Shown piece by piece: positions 6,811 to 15,700 of a stretch of DNA of 40,268 nucleotides (position 1 is the stretch's first letter; each line of letters begins with the position of its first letter). The notes under the pieces were generated by a model. It ran no database searches and was not told the DNA's origin. It was given only the letters and a program-made list of their open reading frames with translations. This stretch comes from Bacillota bacterium (GTDB lineage: Bacteria; Bacillota; Clostridia; Christensenellales; UBA1242): positions 1-40,268 of the forward strand of contig WQZR01000001.1 of NCBI GenBank assembly GCA_009780625.1, read 5' to 3'. The translations under genes and the position numbers were made by a program.

Positions 6811-7260
6811 GTGATAGATAAAAGAGATATATTTATTGAAATAGTTGAAAGAAATAAGAAGAAGTTTAACACTGAAGATATTTCCAGCCCAGAAATCAGA
6901 AAAGCAATCATGAAAGAATATGATGCTGCAATAAAAGCACGCGTGCAAAAGGAATATACAATAGACGAGATTTTTACAGAGCAGGGAATGGAAGCACAAA
7001 TGGAATTTGAGGAAATGCTTTCAACAGATTCACACTATCAACAAAAACTGAGAGATGAAAAGAATATAAGAAAAAACAGAATAGCAGAAGTTGGCGAGGA
7101 AGCATATGAAAAAGAAAGAATGGTTGCAGCAGAAAACCGCCTTCAAGAACTTGCAAACGAAACAGGTGTGCCTAGGGAAATGATTATCAGCAGAACACAA
7201 AAGAAAGTTTTCCACCCAGGGCAAAAGAAACCAACAATTGTAGACATTAAATCAGCTTAA
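6811..7260 (+). CDS. Helical hypothetical protein paired with the PIN gene
   Basis: 149 residues starting at GTG, preceded by GGTGAGG and abutting the PIN gene's TAG directly, so translation is probably coupled. The composition is highly charged and helical (KNRIAEVGEEAYEKERMVAAENRLQELANE), without Cys clusters, membrane spans or a recognised DNA-binding motif. Position and coupling suggest a partner of the PIN protein, perhaps an antitoxin or a subunit. That would be unusual, since antitoxins usually precede VapC. No family recognised. Confidence 0.55.
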   Translation: MIDKRDIFIEIVERNKKKFNTEDISSPEIRKAIMKEYDAAIKARVQKEYTIDEIFTEQGMEAQMEFEEMLSTDSHYQQKLRDEKNIRKNRIAEVGEEAYEKERMVAAENRLQELANETGVPREMIISRTQKKVFHPGQKKPTIVDIKSA

Positions 7261-7310
7261 AACATTAATTAAAAAAACGACATAAACAGTAAAAAAAGCG
7301 ACTAAAACGT

Positions 7311-7339
7311 TTGACGGTTGCCAGAACTTTTGTTATACT
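7311..7339 (+). promoter_or_regulatory. Promoter of the DegV gene
   Basis: TTGACG (7311-7316), 17-bp spacer, TATACT (7334-7339). GAGGAGA precedes the ATG at 7373, so this is an ordinary led transcript. Confidence 0.8.
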
Positions 7340-7372
7340 CAAATATTCATATTGAATAGAGGAGAAATTTAA

Positions 7373-8212
7373 ATGATAAGAATACTTACAGACAGCAGTT
7401 CAGGTCTGACACTAAACGATGCCAAAAAGATTGGAGTTGAAATGGTTCATATGCCAATCAATTTCGATGGAACAGAATATATCGATGGGAAAGATTTAAA
7501 CCACGAAGAATTCTACAAAAAACTTGTGGAAAGCAAAAACCCTCCAAAAACATCTGCAATAAACCAAGCAACATTCGAAGAGATTTTCGAAGATGTAAAA
7601 AAGAAGGGAGAAGAGATGGTTGTTCTTCTAATTTCTTCTGGTCTTTCAGTGACAAACGACCAAGCAATGCAAGCCAAAGATGCAGTGGGTTATGACAAAA
7701 TTTATATAATCAACAGTCTAGCGACAGTTGCAACACTAATTGCACTTGTTATGGAAGCAGTAAGAATGAGAGACTCAAAAATGAAAGGGGCAGACATTGC
7801 AAAGGAACTTAATGTTCTTGTTCCAAAAGCTAAGTTGTTTGCATATGTTGACACACTTAAATATCTTAGAGCTGGCGGAAGAATCAGCGCAACTTCTGCA
7901 GTTGTTGGTGGTTTGCTTAACGTTAAGCCAATAATCATTCTAACAGAAGGAAAACTGGTTAATGAAAACAAATGTGTGGGTGCAGCAAAAGCAAAACAAT
8001 ATTTGTTAACAAAGTTTAAAGAATATAAAAACATCGACTTTTCAAAACCAGTTTACTTTGGCCATGCGCATACACACAAAGAATGCGAAAACCTAAAAGC
8101 AGCGGCAAAACAGATTCACAACTTCATAGACGGCGGAACGTGGTATATCTCTGCAACAGTTGGCACACATACAGGCCCAGGTGCAGTTTTGATTGCATTC
8201 TTTGAAAAATAA
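7373..8212 (+). CDS. DegV-family fatty-acid-binding protein (FakB-like)
   Basis: DegV/FakB proteins hold a fatty acid so that the kinase FakA can phosphorylate it for lipid synthesis. The N-terminal RILTDSSSGL, PKTSAINQATFEEIF, the ligand-contact segment LLISSGLSVTNDQA, the R-x-G-G-R segment LRAGGRISATSA, and the C-terminal VGTHTGPGAVLIAFF are all family landmarks. 279 residues is standard. No fakA is in the window. The gene runs towards minE, and the only strong terminator for it lies some 200 nt on, inside minE (see 8406-8431). Confidence 0.9.
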   Translation: MIRILTDSSSGLTLNDAKKIGVEMVHMPINFDGTEYIDGKDLNHEEFYKKLVESKNPPKTSAINQATFEEIFEDVKKKGEEMVVLLISSGLSVTNDQAMQAKDAVGYDKIYIINSLATVATLIALVMEAVRMRDSKMKGADIAKELNVLVPKAKLFAYVDTLKYLRAGGRISATSAVVGGLLNVKPIIILTEGKLVNENKCVGAAKAKQYLLTKFKEYKNIDFSKPVYFGHAHTHKECENLKAAAKQIHNFIDGGTWYISATVGTHTGPGAVLIAFFEK

Positions 8213-8216
8213 GAAA

Positions 8217-8450
8217 CTAACCTAGATAGTTAAGCGGCTTGATTGCATCAGACTTAAGCATAAGTTTAAGTGTAATTAGACCGTCTTCATTGTCTATTTT
8301 CATAAGAGCGTTGCTGTCTTCAAAAACAAAATAGTTAGAGAGGCAGGAAATCAAATCGCTTCGAACAACTTCAATAAGTTTTTGCGGACCTTCGGTCTGC
8401 GGAAGAAGACTCAGCGTGCTGAGTCTTTTTTCTATAAGGTGTTGCTTCAC
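8217..8450 (-). CDS. minE: Cell-division topological factor MinE
   Basis: MinE stimulates the MinD ATPase and drives Min patterning. 77 residues. The GTG start at 8450 overlaps the minD stop by 4 bp (GTGA), with AAGGAG inside the end of minD. The N-terminal IEKRLSTLSLL fits the MinD-contact helix, and residues 25-75 (VVRSDLISCLSNYFV, then LMKIDNEDGLITLKLML) fit the dimerisation fold. It is a divergent member, identified by context plus pattern. Two hairpins lie within its first third (8384-8402 and 8406-8431), an unusual load of secondary structure for a coding sequence. Confidence 0.75.
   Translation of the reverse strand: MKQHLIEKRLSTLSLLPQTEGPQKLIEVVRSDLISCLSNYFVFEDSNALMKIDNEDGLITLKLMLKSDAIKPLNYLG
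8406..8431 (+). terminator. Plus-strand intrinsic terminator antisense to minE
   Basis: AAGACTCAGC (8406-8415), GT, GCTGAGTCTT (8418-8427), then Ts to 8431. It has a 10-bp perfect stem with a U tract on the plus strand only. It could stop read-through from the DegV gene. On the minus strand it falls in codons 8-15 of minE. Confidence 0.55.
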
Positions 8451-9235
8451 AAGGCAGTTCTCCTTTTCTTAAATGCACCCCAAAGTCCGGTGTATGGTTT
8501 TTTTGCATCATATATAATTCGACTTCCAGTGTCGATGTTCTGTGCGGCAATTTTTAGAGCCTTTTCAACTTCTCCACCTTTTGCAGAAGAGCCAATGTTT
8601 CCCGAAAAACCCATCTGGTCGCTTTCTGGAATTACTGCAAGAAGAGGGCATTTGATGAAAGATTCAATTGCCGAAATGCTAAGCGTTTCTTCGTTCTTTA
8701 ACATATCACCTCGAACCCTGTTCACAACAAAGTTTGTTTCAGCAATTTCAAGGCTTTTGAGAATAGTTAGAACTTTTGCTGCGTCTCTAATGGCCGATAT
8801 ATGCGGCGTGGTTAAAATAATTGCTTCGTTTGCAACTTTGGCTGCTTTATAGAAACCTTCGTCCACACCCGCAGGGCTATCCAAAAGTATATAGTCAAAT
8901 TCACCTTCTAATAGCCCTATCATTTCTTGGAGTTTTTCAACCGTCACAAGATGCCTGCCATAGCTTTGGCAACTTGGCAGAACATGCAAAAGTGGGTGAA
9001 TAGACGTTTTAACAAGTGCTTGTTTAAGTCTGCATTTTCCAGAAACAACATCAACAATGTCGTATATAATTTGATTTTCAATTCCAGAAACAACGTCTAG
9101 GTTATTAAGCCCCAAATCTAAATCCAAAAGAACAACCTTTCTTCCAAGTTTGGCTAGTTGTGCTCCAATGTTTAGACTAAAGCTGGTTTTTCCAACTCCG
9201 CCCTTTCCTGAGGTTATAACAATCTTTCTGCTCAT
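8447..9235 (-). CDS. minD: Septum site-determining ATPase MinD
   Basis: A ParA/MinD ATPase that binds membranes as an ATP dimer and positions the division septum. The deviant Walker A, SGKGGVGKTS, is at residues 9-18, LLDLDLGLNN is the switch I region, and YILLDSPAGVDEG is Walker B. The C terminus GLWGAFKKRR (250-259) is the amphipathic membrane-targeting helix. 262 residues is normal. It is followed by minE with a 4-bp overlap. No minC is in the window. The gene is divergent from the spoIVF-like pair, an arrangement that echoes the mre-min-spoIVF neighbourhood of bacilli. Confidence 0.95.
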   Translation of the reverse strand: MSRKIVITSGKGGVGKTSFSLNIGAQLAKLGRKVVLLDLDLGLNNLDVVSGIENQIIYDIVDVVSGKCRLKQALVKTSIHPLLHVLPSCQSYGRHLVTVEKLQEMIGLLEGEFDYILLDSPAGVDEGFYKAAKVANEAIILTTPHISAIRDAAKVLTILKSLEIAETNFVVNRVRGDMLKNEETLSISAIESFIKCPLLAVIPESDQMGFSGNIGSSAKGGEVEKALKIAAQNIDTGSRIIYDAKKPYTGLWGAFKKRRTAL

Positions 9236-9343
9236 GAGGAAAGTTTTACATATAGAGCGGTGCAGAATTTGGCGAGTGCTTTGTTTATTTGCAAACTATT
9301 GTCAAACCCACATATAGATATAGTTCTTGGCATAGCATAGATT

Positions 9344-9913
9344 ATGAAAAACTTTGAAGGAACAGAATTCTTTTTAGGCACACCAACAAGGCTTGATTAT
9401 TTAAGAGAACTAAAACAGAGGCAGGAGATGGAAAGAGAAGAAACATTCGAACAAAGAGTTCTTAGAGAAAGAGAGCGTGAGGCAGAGAAGGTTGAACTGC
9501 AAACAAAAATGATTAGAGAAAAAATTCAAACACAACTGCTTCTTGAAGACTTTTCAAACACCAGTTTTTTGGAGTTTAAAAAAGAAATTGTACTCCGTGC
9601 ACCTGAAGGTGTAGGGGTCGCATCACCATGCGACCCTGTTGAGGTTGTCGACATTCGAGAGCGTATTGTTTCAAATGTAGGGGACGCGCCACAGAGCGTC
9701 CCAACAGAAAGAACCTTCAACGAAGAAGATTTCTCTAAACTTCTAAAAAAAAAGAAGAACAGCAAAAAAGGTGTTTTTGGCGAAATCGTTTTTCTTATAA
9801 CCCTCTTCTTTATGGCAACGCTTTTGTTGGTTATGATTTCTGGAACTTTTGACATAGGAATCATAGGAACATTTCTAAGAGAAGAGACAAATTTTCATGA
9901 AATATTTAGTTAA
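9344..9913 (+). CDS. Single-span coiled-coil protein in the spoIVFA position
   Basis: 189 residues. Residues 17-70 are a charged coiled-coil (RELKQRQEMEREETFEQ), residues 147-168 one membrane span, and about 20 residues follow. It overlaps the SpoIVFB-like protease gene by 17 bp. In Bacillus, SpoIVFA (one span, regulator of SpoIVFB) precedes spoIVFB next to minCD. This protein has the right topology and place but lacks the C-terminal peptidase-like domain, so the link is positional only. Two mini-palindromes sit in the linker, read as VGVASPCDP (90-98) and VGDAPQSVP (112-120). Confidence 0.65.
   Translation: MKNFEGTEFFLGTPTRLDYLRELKQRQEMEREETFEQRVLREREREAEKVELQTKMIREKIQTQLLLEDFSNTSFLEFKKEIVLRAPEGVGVASPCDPVEVVDIRERIVSNVGDAPQSVPTERTFNEEDFSKLLKKKKNSKKGVFGEIVFLITLFFMATLLLVMISGTFDIGIIGTFLREETNFHEIFS
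9611..9637 (+). repeat. mini-palindrome copy 4 (type C)
   Basis: Identical to copy 1 in truA, including the following TGTT. Here it is co-directional with the gene and read as VGVASPCDP. Confidence 0.92.
9677..9702 (+). repeat. mini-palindrome copy 5 (type A, compensated stem)
   Basis: GTAGGGGACGC, loop GCCACAGA, GCGTCCC. Relative to GGGTCGC/GCGACCC both arms have changed (T to A, and A to T), so the stem is preserved. Read as VGDAPQSVP. Confidence 0.88.
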
Positions 9914-10577
9914 TAAAATCAACATTCATCCATTGTTTGTTGTGCTTGCAATAATAATGGTTATAACTGGCAACAGCTTGCCGTTTTTTACTTATATCTT
10001 GGTTTTGCTAATTCACGAAACAACCCACGCTGTGGTTGCGGCATGGTTTGGATATAAACTTCAAAACCTAACATTCATGCCGCAGGGAGCGATGCTAGAC
10101 GCTTCTGAACAATTTAAAACACCAATGCACGAAATCGTTGTTGCACTCTCTGCGCCAATTGTGAACATTCTTATAGCGTTTATTTTTATAGGAATTTGGT
10201 GGCTAATTCCTGAGAGTTATATTCTTACGGAGCAATTTGTACATGCAAATATTTTTATTGCAGTTTTTAATCTGCTTCCAATTTTGCCACTAGATGGTGG
10301 AAGAACAATGCTTGCAATTTGCTCTCACCACAAAAAAAGAAAACTAGGCGTTATTTTGACAACTGTGTTTGCTATTATAACCAGTGTTGTTTTGCTTATT
10401 CTGTTTGTTCTAAGTTTTTGGGGTTCAATCAATTTCACCTTTATAATCATGGCAATATTTCTTTTAAGTGGGCAATTCTTATATGAAAAAAGGAACGCAT
10501 ATTTTTATGATTACAAATTTAACGAAATTATAAAAATTCTAGAAAAAAGAGACTTGGGCAAAAAAATTCACTCTTGA
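9897..10577 (+). CDS. spoIVFB: M50 site-2 protease, SpoIVFB-like
   Basis: Intramembrane zinc metalloprotease. LLIHETTHAVVAAW carries HExxH (His40, Glu41, His44), and NLLPILPLDGGR (125-136) carries the third zinc ligand Asp133. There are several hydrophobic spans, and the C-terminal cytoplasmic part is short with no CBS domain. 226 residues is somewhat short for SpoIVFB. In spore formers SpoIVFB activates pro-sigma-K, but M50 proteases with other substrates exist. The 17-bp overlap with the upstream membrane protein and the nearby min genes favour the SpoIVF assignment. Confidence 0.8.
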   Translation: MKYLVNKINIHPLFVVLAIIMVITGNSLPFFTYILVLLIHETTHAVVAAWFGYKLQNLTFMPQGAMLDASEQFKTPMHEIVVALSAPIVNILIAFIFIGIWWLIPESYILTEQFVHANIFIAVFNLLPILPLDGGRTMLAICSHHKKRKLGVILTTVFAIITSVVLLILFVLSFWGSINFTFIIMAIFLLSGQFLYEKRNAYFYDYKFNEIIKILEKRDLGKKIHS

Positions 10578-10602
10578 CAAGAGTCGAACTTGGGAGTACA
10601 AT
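10574..10602 (+). promoter_or_regulatory. Promoter of the gene at 10635
   Basis: TTGACA (10574-10579), 17-bp spacer, TACAAT (10597-10602). It starts within a few bases of the spoIVFB-like stop codon. Confidence 0.8.
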
Positions 10603-10634
10603 AGGCAGACAAAAGAGAAAAGGAGACTTGTATT

Positions 10635-11036
10635 ATGACAACACCATTCGGAGTAGAAGCAACAAAGGAAATGTATGGTTTCGAAGCACTTGGAAAAGCA
10701 ATTGAAAGCAAAGAAATTGCTGTGAAAGATTTACCAAAAATGCTAGACAAAATTCTTATGGCTGCAGACCTAGAAGGTCTTGATGCGTTTGAAAACTTTA
10801 TCGTTGAAACAATCACACCATATAGAAAAAGAAAAGACTCAGGCTACGACAACGAAGCAGGCATTATGTATGACAAAACTTTCTTAGAAACAGAATATGA
10901 AGAAGCTCAAAAGAAACTTCTGGCAGATGTGACTCTAAGAAAAAAACTGTTAGAAATGGAAATGGAAAAGAGATATTCAAGCATTCAAGAAAGACTAGAG
11001 CAAAAAGCAAAACAAGCAGAAAGATTTATGCGTTAA
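10635..11036 (+). CDS. Small helical hypothetical protein
   Basis: 133 residues, preceded by AAAAGGAG and a good promoter. The sequence is mostly helical and charged, with a coiled-coil-like C terminus (KKLLADVTLRKKLLEMEMEK, then EQKAKQAERF). There is no membrane span, no Cys and no catalytic motif. It is monocistronic and ended by a hairpin that looks derived from the mini-palindrome family (11037-11064). I do not recognise a family. Confidence 0.65.
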   Translation: MTTPFGVEATKEMYGFEALGKAIESKEIAVKDLPKMLDKILMAADLEGLDAFENFIVETITPYRKRKDSGYDNEAGIMYDKTFLETEYEEAQKKLLADVTLRKKLLEMEMEKRYSSIQERLEQKAKQAERFMR

Positions 11037-11064
11037 CAAAAAGGGTCGCACCACGGTGCGACTT
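11037..11064 (+). terminator. Terminator built from a mini-palindrome-like hairpin
   Basis: Preceded by an A run, GGGTCGCACC, AC, GGTGCGAC, then TTTT. The arm GGGTCGCACC matches the repeat family exactly, but the leading GTAG and the trailing CCC are lost. It now has the shape of an intrinsic terminator. Counted as degenerate copy 6. Confidence 0.6.
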
Positions 11065-11069
11065 TTAAA

Positions 11070-11099
11070 TTGACATTTTTCCACTCTGTATGCTATAAT
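11070..11099 (+). promoter_or_regulatory. Promoter of the Ppx/GppA-like gene
   Basis: TTGACA (11070-11075), 18-bp spacer, TATAAT (11094-11099). GTGAGG precedes the ATG at 11133. Confidence 0.8.
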
Positions 11100-11132
11100 G
11101 CGTGCATTAAGTATTGAATTCAGTGAGGTTAT

Positions 11133-12647
11133 ATGAAAACAATCGGCATAATTGAATTAAATTCAAGCCACACGAAACTTACAATTTCAAAAAGAACAGG
11201 CGACACGTTTTTTACAAAAATTGATGAAGTTGTAGACTATATAAACATCGGCGAAGAAGCGACAAACGACCCAAAAGGGTATTTTATTAAACCGCAACGC
11301 GTTGCCGAAGTTTTGGAAATTCTTAAAGGATATCAAAAGCTTGTAAACAGCTATATGACAGATGAGGTTTTTGTTTATGCAACACACGCAATCAAAAACG
11401 CAAAAAACAATCAAAGCCTGATTGCAGAGGTTGGAACACTTTTTGGCTGGAAGGCAAGAATTCTTACAATGGAAGAAGAGGTGGGCTATGTTCAGTCTGC
11501 GGTGTTTAACACAATAGAAGCTCCAAAGGCTCTTGTTGCAATTGTGAACCCAACAAGCATTGAACTTGTTCTATATTCAAGAAGAAACATTCAACTTAAA
11601 AAAGTTATTGATTTTGGTCCAGAGAATATTGCAAAAGAAAACAAAGGCAGCCAAAAAGATTTAGCAAAAATCCTAGAAGAAAAAATTAAAAAAGAACTTG
11701 CAGCGATTGAAGAAATTAAAGAAATCGAACCAGACTTTTCTGTTGTTGCAGTGGGCTATGCAGCTGAAGCACTTGCACGCGTAAGCCACAACCAAAAGAA
11801 ATATAGTCTAGACATTGTTCACAACTATACACTAGACAAAAAAGACGTAAGAAAAGCAGAGGAGTTCCTTCTTGGTCTTGAAGTTGATGCAAACAAAAAG
11901 CTTAGAGGAATTAGCGAAGAGAGGGCAGACATTGTTCCACTTGGAGTTGTTGCTCTAAGAACAATTTTTGAAAGCACAGAACTAGAAGCAATGACAATAA
12001 GCACACATGGTCTAACATATGGTGCAATGCTTTCTCACATCAATCCAAGCATTGTTGAAAAACCAATCAACGACCTTCTTGGCTATTCACTCGACAAGCA
12101 GTTTGAAGAATATGAAGCAAGCCAAACAAACTCTAAAAACGTATATAACATTGCAATGATTTTGTTTAAAGAACTTAGAGTTCTTCACAAACTTCCAAGA
12201 ACATATGTAAAGAGTCTAAGAGTTGCATCTTTCATGCACGACGCTGGAAAGAGAATAGGTTTTGACAACCACCAAAAGAACGCATTCCCAATCATTTTGG
12301 CAAGCGAACTTTTTGGACTGACTCACAGAGAACTTCTTGTTGCAGCGTTTTCTGCACTAAGCGAAATTTCAACAAACCTAAACCCAACAGAACTAACTCG
12401 CCACAGAGAAATCATCACAACAGAAGATATTGATGCAATCAAAAAACTTGGCTCAATCATTCGTCTTGCAGAAAATATGGACAAGTGCTATAAGAATCTA
12501 GTTAAAGATATCAACTGCGATATTCTTGGTGACAGTGTTATTTTGAAAATTGAAACAGACCAAGATGCAAGTTTTGAAATAAAAGAAGCACTTAAAGCAA
12601 AAACAGACTTCTTCAGAGCATTTGGAAGAACTTTGGAATTGCTATAA
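11133..12647 (+). CDS. Ppx/GppA-type phosphatase-like protein with C-terminal HD domain
   Basis: 504 residues with the order of exopolyphosphatase/ppGppase proteins: an N-terminal actin-like fold (IGIIELNSSHTKLTISK), then VFVYATHAIKNAKN where family members have ATxAxRxAxN, EEEVGYVQSA, a second half, and a C-terminal HD-type domain (VASFMHDAGKRIG, His and Asp near 368). Key positions are altered. The usual D-x-G-S-N-S reads ELNSSH, and the second phosphate loop, normally DxGGGS-x-E, reads VAIVNPTSIELV. The polyphosphatase site may therefore be inactive, while the HD Asp is kept. Role in stringent or polyphosphate metabolism is uncertain. Confidence 0.75.
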   Translation: MKTIGIIELNSSHTKLTISKRTGDTFFTKIDEVVDYINIGEEATNDPKGYFIKPQRVAEVLEILKGYQKLVNSYMTDEVFVYATHAIKNAKNNQSLIAEVGTLFGWKARILTMEEEVGYVQSAVFNTIEAPKALVAIVNPTSIELVLYSRRNIQLKKVIDFGPENIAKENKGSQKDLAKILEEKIKKELAAIEEIKEIEPDFSVVAVGYAAEALARVSHNQKKYSLDIVHNYTLDKKDVRKAEEFLLGLEVDANKKLRGISEERADIVPLGVVALRTIFESTELEAMTISTHGLTYGAMLSHINPSIVEKPINDLLGYSLDKQFEEYEASQTNSKNVYNIAMILFKELRVLHKLPRTYVKSLRVASFMHDAGKRIGFDNHQKNAFPIILASELFGLTHRELLVAAFSALSEISTNLNPTELTRHREIITTEDIDAIKKLGSIIRLAENMDKCYKNLVKDINCDILGDSVILKIETDQDASFEIKEALKAKTDFFRAFGRTLELL

Positions 12648-12667
12648 TATAATGAAAGAACAAAAAC

Positions 12668-12694
12668 AAAAAAGCAGGAAAACCTGCTTTTTTT
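12668..12694 (+). terminator. Intrinsic terminator after the Ppx/GppA-like gene
   Basis: AAAAGCAGG, AAAA, CCTGCTTTT plus T run. Confidence 0.9.
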
Positions 12695-12718
12695 ATGTCG
12701 TTTTTTTAAATATTGTTA

Positions 12719-12747
12719 TGGACAATTCATAGAAACAGTGATATACT
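12719..12747 (+). promoter_or_regulatory. Promoter of the giant lipoprotein gene
   Basis: TGGACA (12719-12724), 17-bp spacer, TATACT (12742-12747). A second -10-like TACAAT is at 12753-12758. AGGAG precedes the ATG at 12800. Confidence 0.65.
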
Positions 12748-12799
12748 TTTGTTACAATCAAGAAGTCTAAGGAAAAATATAACATAGGAGAATAACAAC

Positions 12800-15700
12800 A
12801 TGGGGAATGAAAGAAACAATCCAGGATTTTTGAAAAGAATGGCAATAGGAACAGTAGCGTTTTTCACTAGACCAAGAGCGGGCGCATTGGCGGCTTTAGC
12901 ACTTGTTCCAGTTGCAGCAATAACACTAACAGCGTGCGGAGGAGGTGGCGGCGGACAACAACAGCAACAAACAGTTCAACTTGGAAACGTTGCAGGTCTT
13001 GCAGTTGCAAAATCTGGTGAAGTGACATGGACGTCTCCAGCGTCAGGAACACACGAACACGGTGCGAATATCCGACTTACAATAAACGGAACAGACTCAA
13101 CAGTTGCGGCAACTGCTGGAAGTTTCCAAATAGCAGATGTTCAACCAGAAACAACATATAATGTAAGTGCAGTTTTCACAAGAGCAGAAAACTCAACTCA
13201 TAAATTTACAAATTCTGCAGCGGCAGCAACAGCAAACATGACAACAGACCCAGCAACTGCACAAAAAACAACAGTGACACTCGCTAACGTTCAAGGTCTT
13301 GCAGTTGCAAAATCAGGTGCAATCACTTGGACAGTTCCAACAGCAGGAACAAACGAGCGTGATGCAAACATTCAATTGACAGTGAACAGCGGCTCGCCAA
13401 TCACTTTGGCAGCAACAGCAGGCACACATCAAATTGCAAGCGTTCAACCACTAACAACATATAACGTAAGTGCAATTTTCTCAAGAGCAGAAAACGATAC
13501 GCATATATTCAACAACAGTGCAGTGCCAGCAACAGCAAGCATGACAACAGAGCCTCCTCAAGTTCAATCTGTTTCTTTAAATATTGACACAAGAGTGATT
13601 TCTGTAAGCAGAGTTTCAGGTCCTGCAAACCTTGCAATTCCAGTTGACGTGAAACTGATTAACAACGCAAACCAAGCAGTTATATGGGAAGGAATAGTTG
13701 CGGCAAATCAAACAACTGTAACAATTCCACAACCTAGCTGGCAAACAGACGTTACGGTTAGAGTTGAAGCATCAAAACAAGGTTCAACAGCAGCTGCAGT
13801 AAGTTCAGTTGCAGTATACATTCCAGAACCAGGTGTAACCCAACAAGACGCACAACTTGGAAACATCACAAACCTTCAAATTTCAACAGCGGGTCTAGTT
13901 ACATGGACACGCCCAACAGGAGTACACGATGCAGACGCATCAGTTGCGTTAACAATCAACGGAACAACTCACACAATCGCACCAGATGCACCATCACAAA
14001 CATTCCAAATAACAACAACACCAGGCATGAAATATGAAGCAAGTGCAATCATGACAAGAACAAGCAATGCACAATATAACTTCCTTCCAAGCACAACGCC
14101 TGCAACTGCAGAACGCACAATCGACAAACAGTCAATTCAACTTGGGCAAATTTCAAACCTAAGAATAAATGCAGCAGGTCTAATTCAATGGGACCTTCCA
14201 GCAGGGGCACACAACTCAGGTGCAATTGTTAATATGACAATTATTGGGGTAAATGGAAACAATCCTTTTGTTCCAGCAAACGCAACAAGCCACCAGCTTA
14301 CATCAGGCATCACACCAGGTGCAAACTTCAGTGTTAGTGCTTTCCTAACAAAAGCAGAAGATGCAACAACAATCTTCACACAAGGACCAACTGTAGGACC
14401 ACAAACACTTCAAGTTCCAAAAACACAAGTTCAACTTGGACAGATTTCAAATCTTAGAATCACAAGCGGCGGTCTAATCCAGTGGGACAGACCAGCAGGA
14501 GAGCATAACGAAGGCGCAACAGTTAACCTAATAATTCCAGGAATCAACAGTGGGCAACCTTTCCAAGCCGAAGGTCCAACAAGTCACCAACTTATGAGCA
14601 CACAAGCCGGCAATCAGTTTACTGTAAGTGCATTCTTAACAAGACCAGAAAACACAACAACAACATTCACACAGGGTGCAACAACATCGCCAGTGAACCT
14701 TACAGTTCCAAAAGTTCAAGCTCAACTTGGAAACGTAACAGGCGTTTCAATTTCAAACACAGGTCTAGTTCAATGGACGCGTCCAACAGGAACACACGAC
14801 ACAGCCGCGTCTGTTCAACTTACAATTGCAGGATATAGAAACGGAGAAGCTTTCACAGTAAGCCCGCAAAACTCATCGAGCTATCAAATGTTGGCAGCAA
14901 ACGCAGGTGGAACACTTGCAGGAAAAACATTCTCTGTAAGTTCAGCAATAATGACAAGAGCCGAAAACGACACTCATACATTCAGTAACAGCCAAACACC
15001 AGCAACAAGCAATCCTGTAACAATTCCAGCTGGGTTGACAAACGTTGCAAGAGATGTTGTAGACCTTACAGCAGAAAGTAATTATTTAGTTATGACACTT
15101 GCTCCAGAGTTCTGGGAGTTTAGTGACCAGCGAGTTAGAGTTCAAGTTCGTAGCCAAAATGGAGGAGAAGCGATTTCGAATTGGCTTGAAGTTTGGAGCA
15201 ACACGCCATTTAGAGAAGGAAACACAAATCAAGTTCGCATTCCACTAGCAGAATTTAATTTTGACGATATGATAGATAATGCAGTGCCAACAGGAGTTCC
15301 TCTTCAATTTAGAACTCAAGCAAGAAACACCTCTGCAAACTGGATTACTGCAAAAAACTTTAACGATATAACAGTTCCAGTTCCAAAAACACAAGTTCAA
15401 CTTGGAAACCTAACAAACGTTAGGATAAACAATGCTGGTCTTGTTCAGTGGGATATTCCAGCAGGGGCAGGAAATGCAGGTGCACAAATTCAACTGACAA
15501 TTTCTAACTATAAAGGTGGAGACCCAATCACATTAAGTCCGGGAGCAACTTCATATCAGATGCAGGCTGCAAACGCAGGGGGAACGCTTGTTGGAAAAAC
15601 ATTCACTGCGTCGGCACAACTGATGGGTTATGAGGACCCGACAACTGTTTTCCTATCTGGCTCGGCAGCAACTTCTGCTCCTAGAACAATTCAAGAAATT

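Noticed and set aside
12950..12972. CAA-rich run (poly-Gln) as a possible contingency repeat
   Set aside because: Codons are mixed CAA/CAG and the tract is short. It looks like a simple linker after the lipobox.
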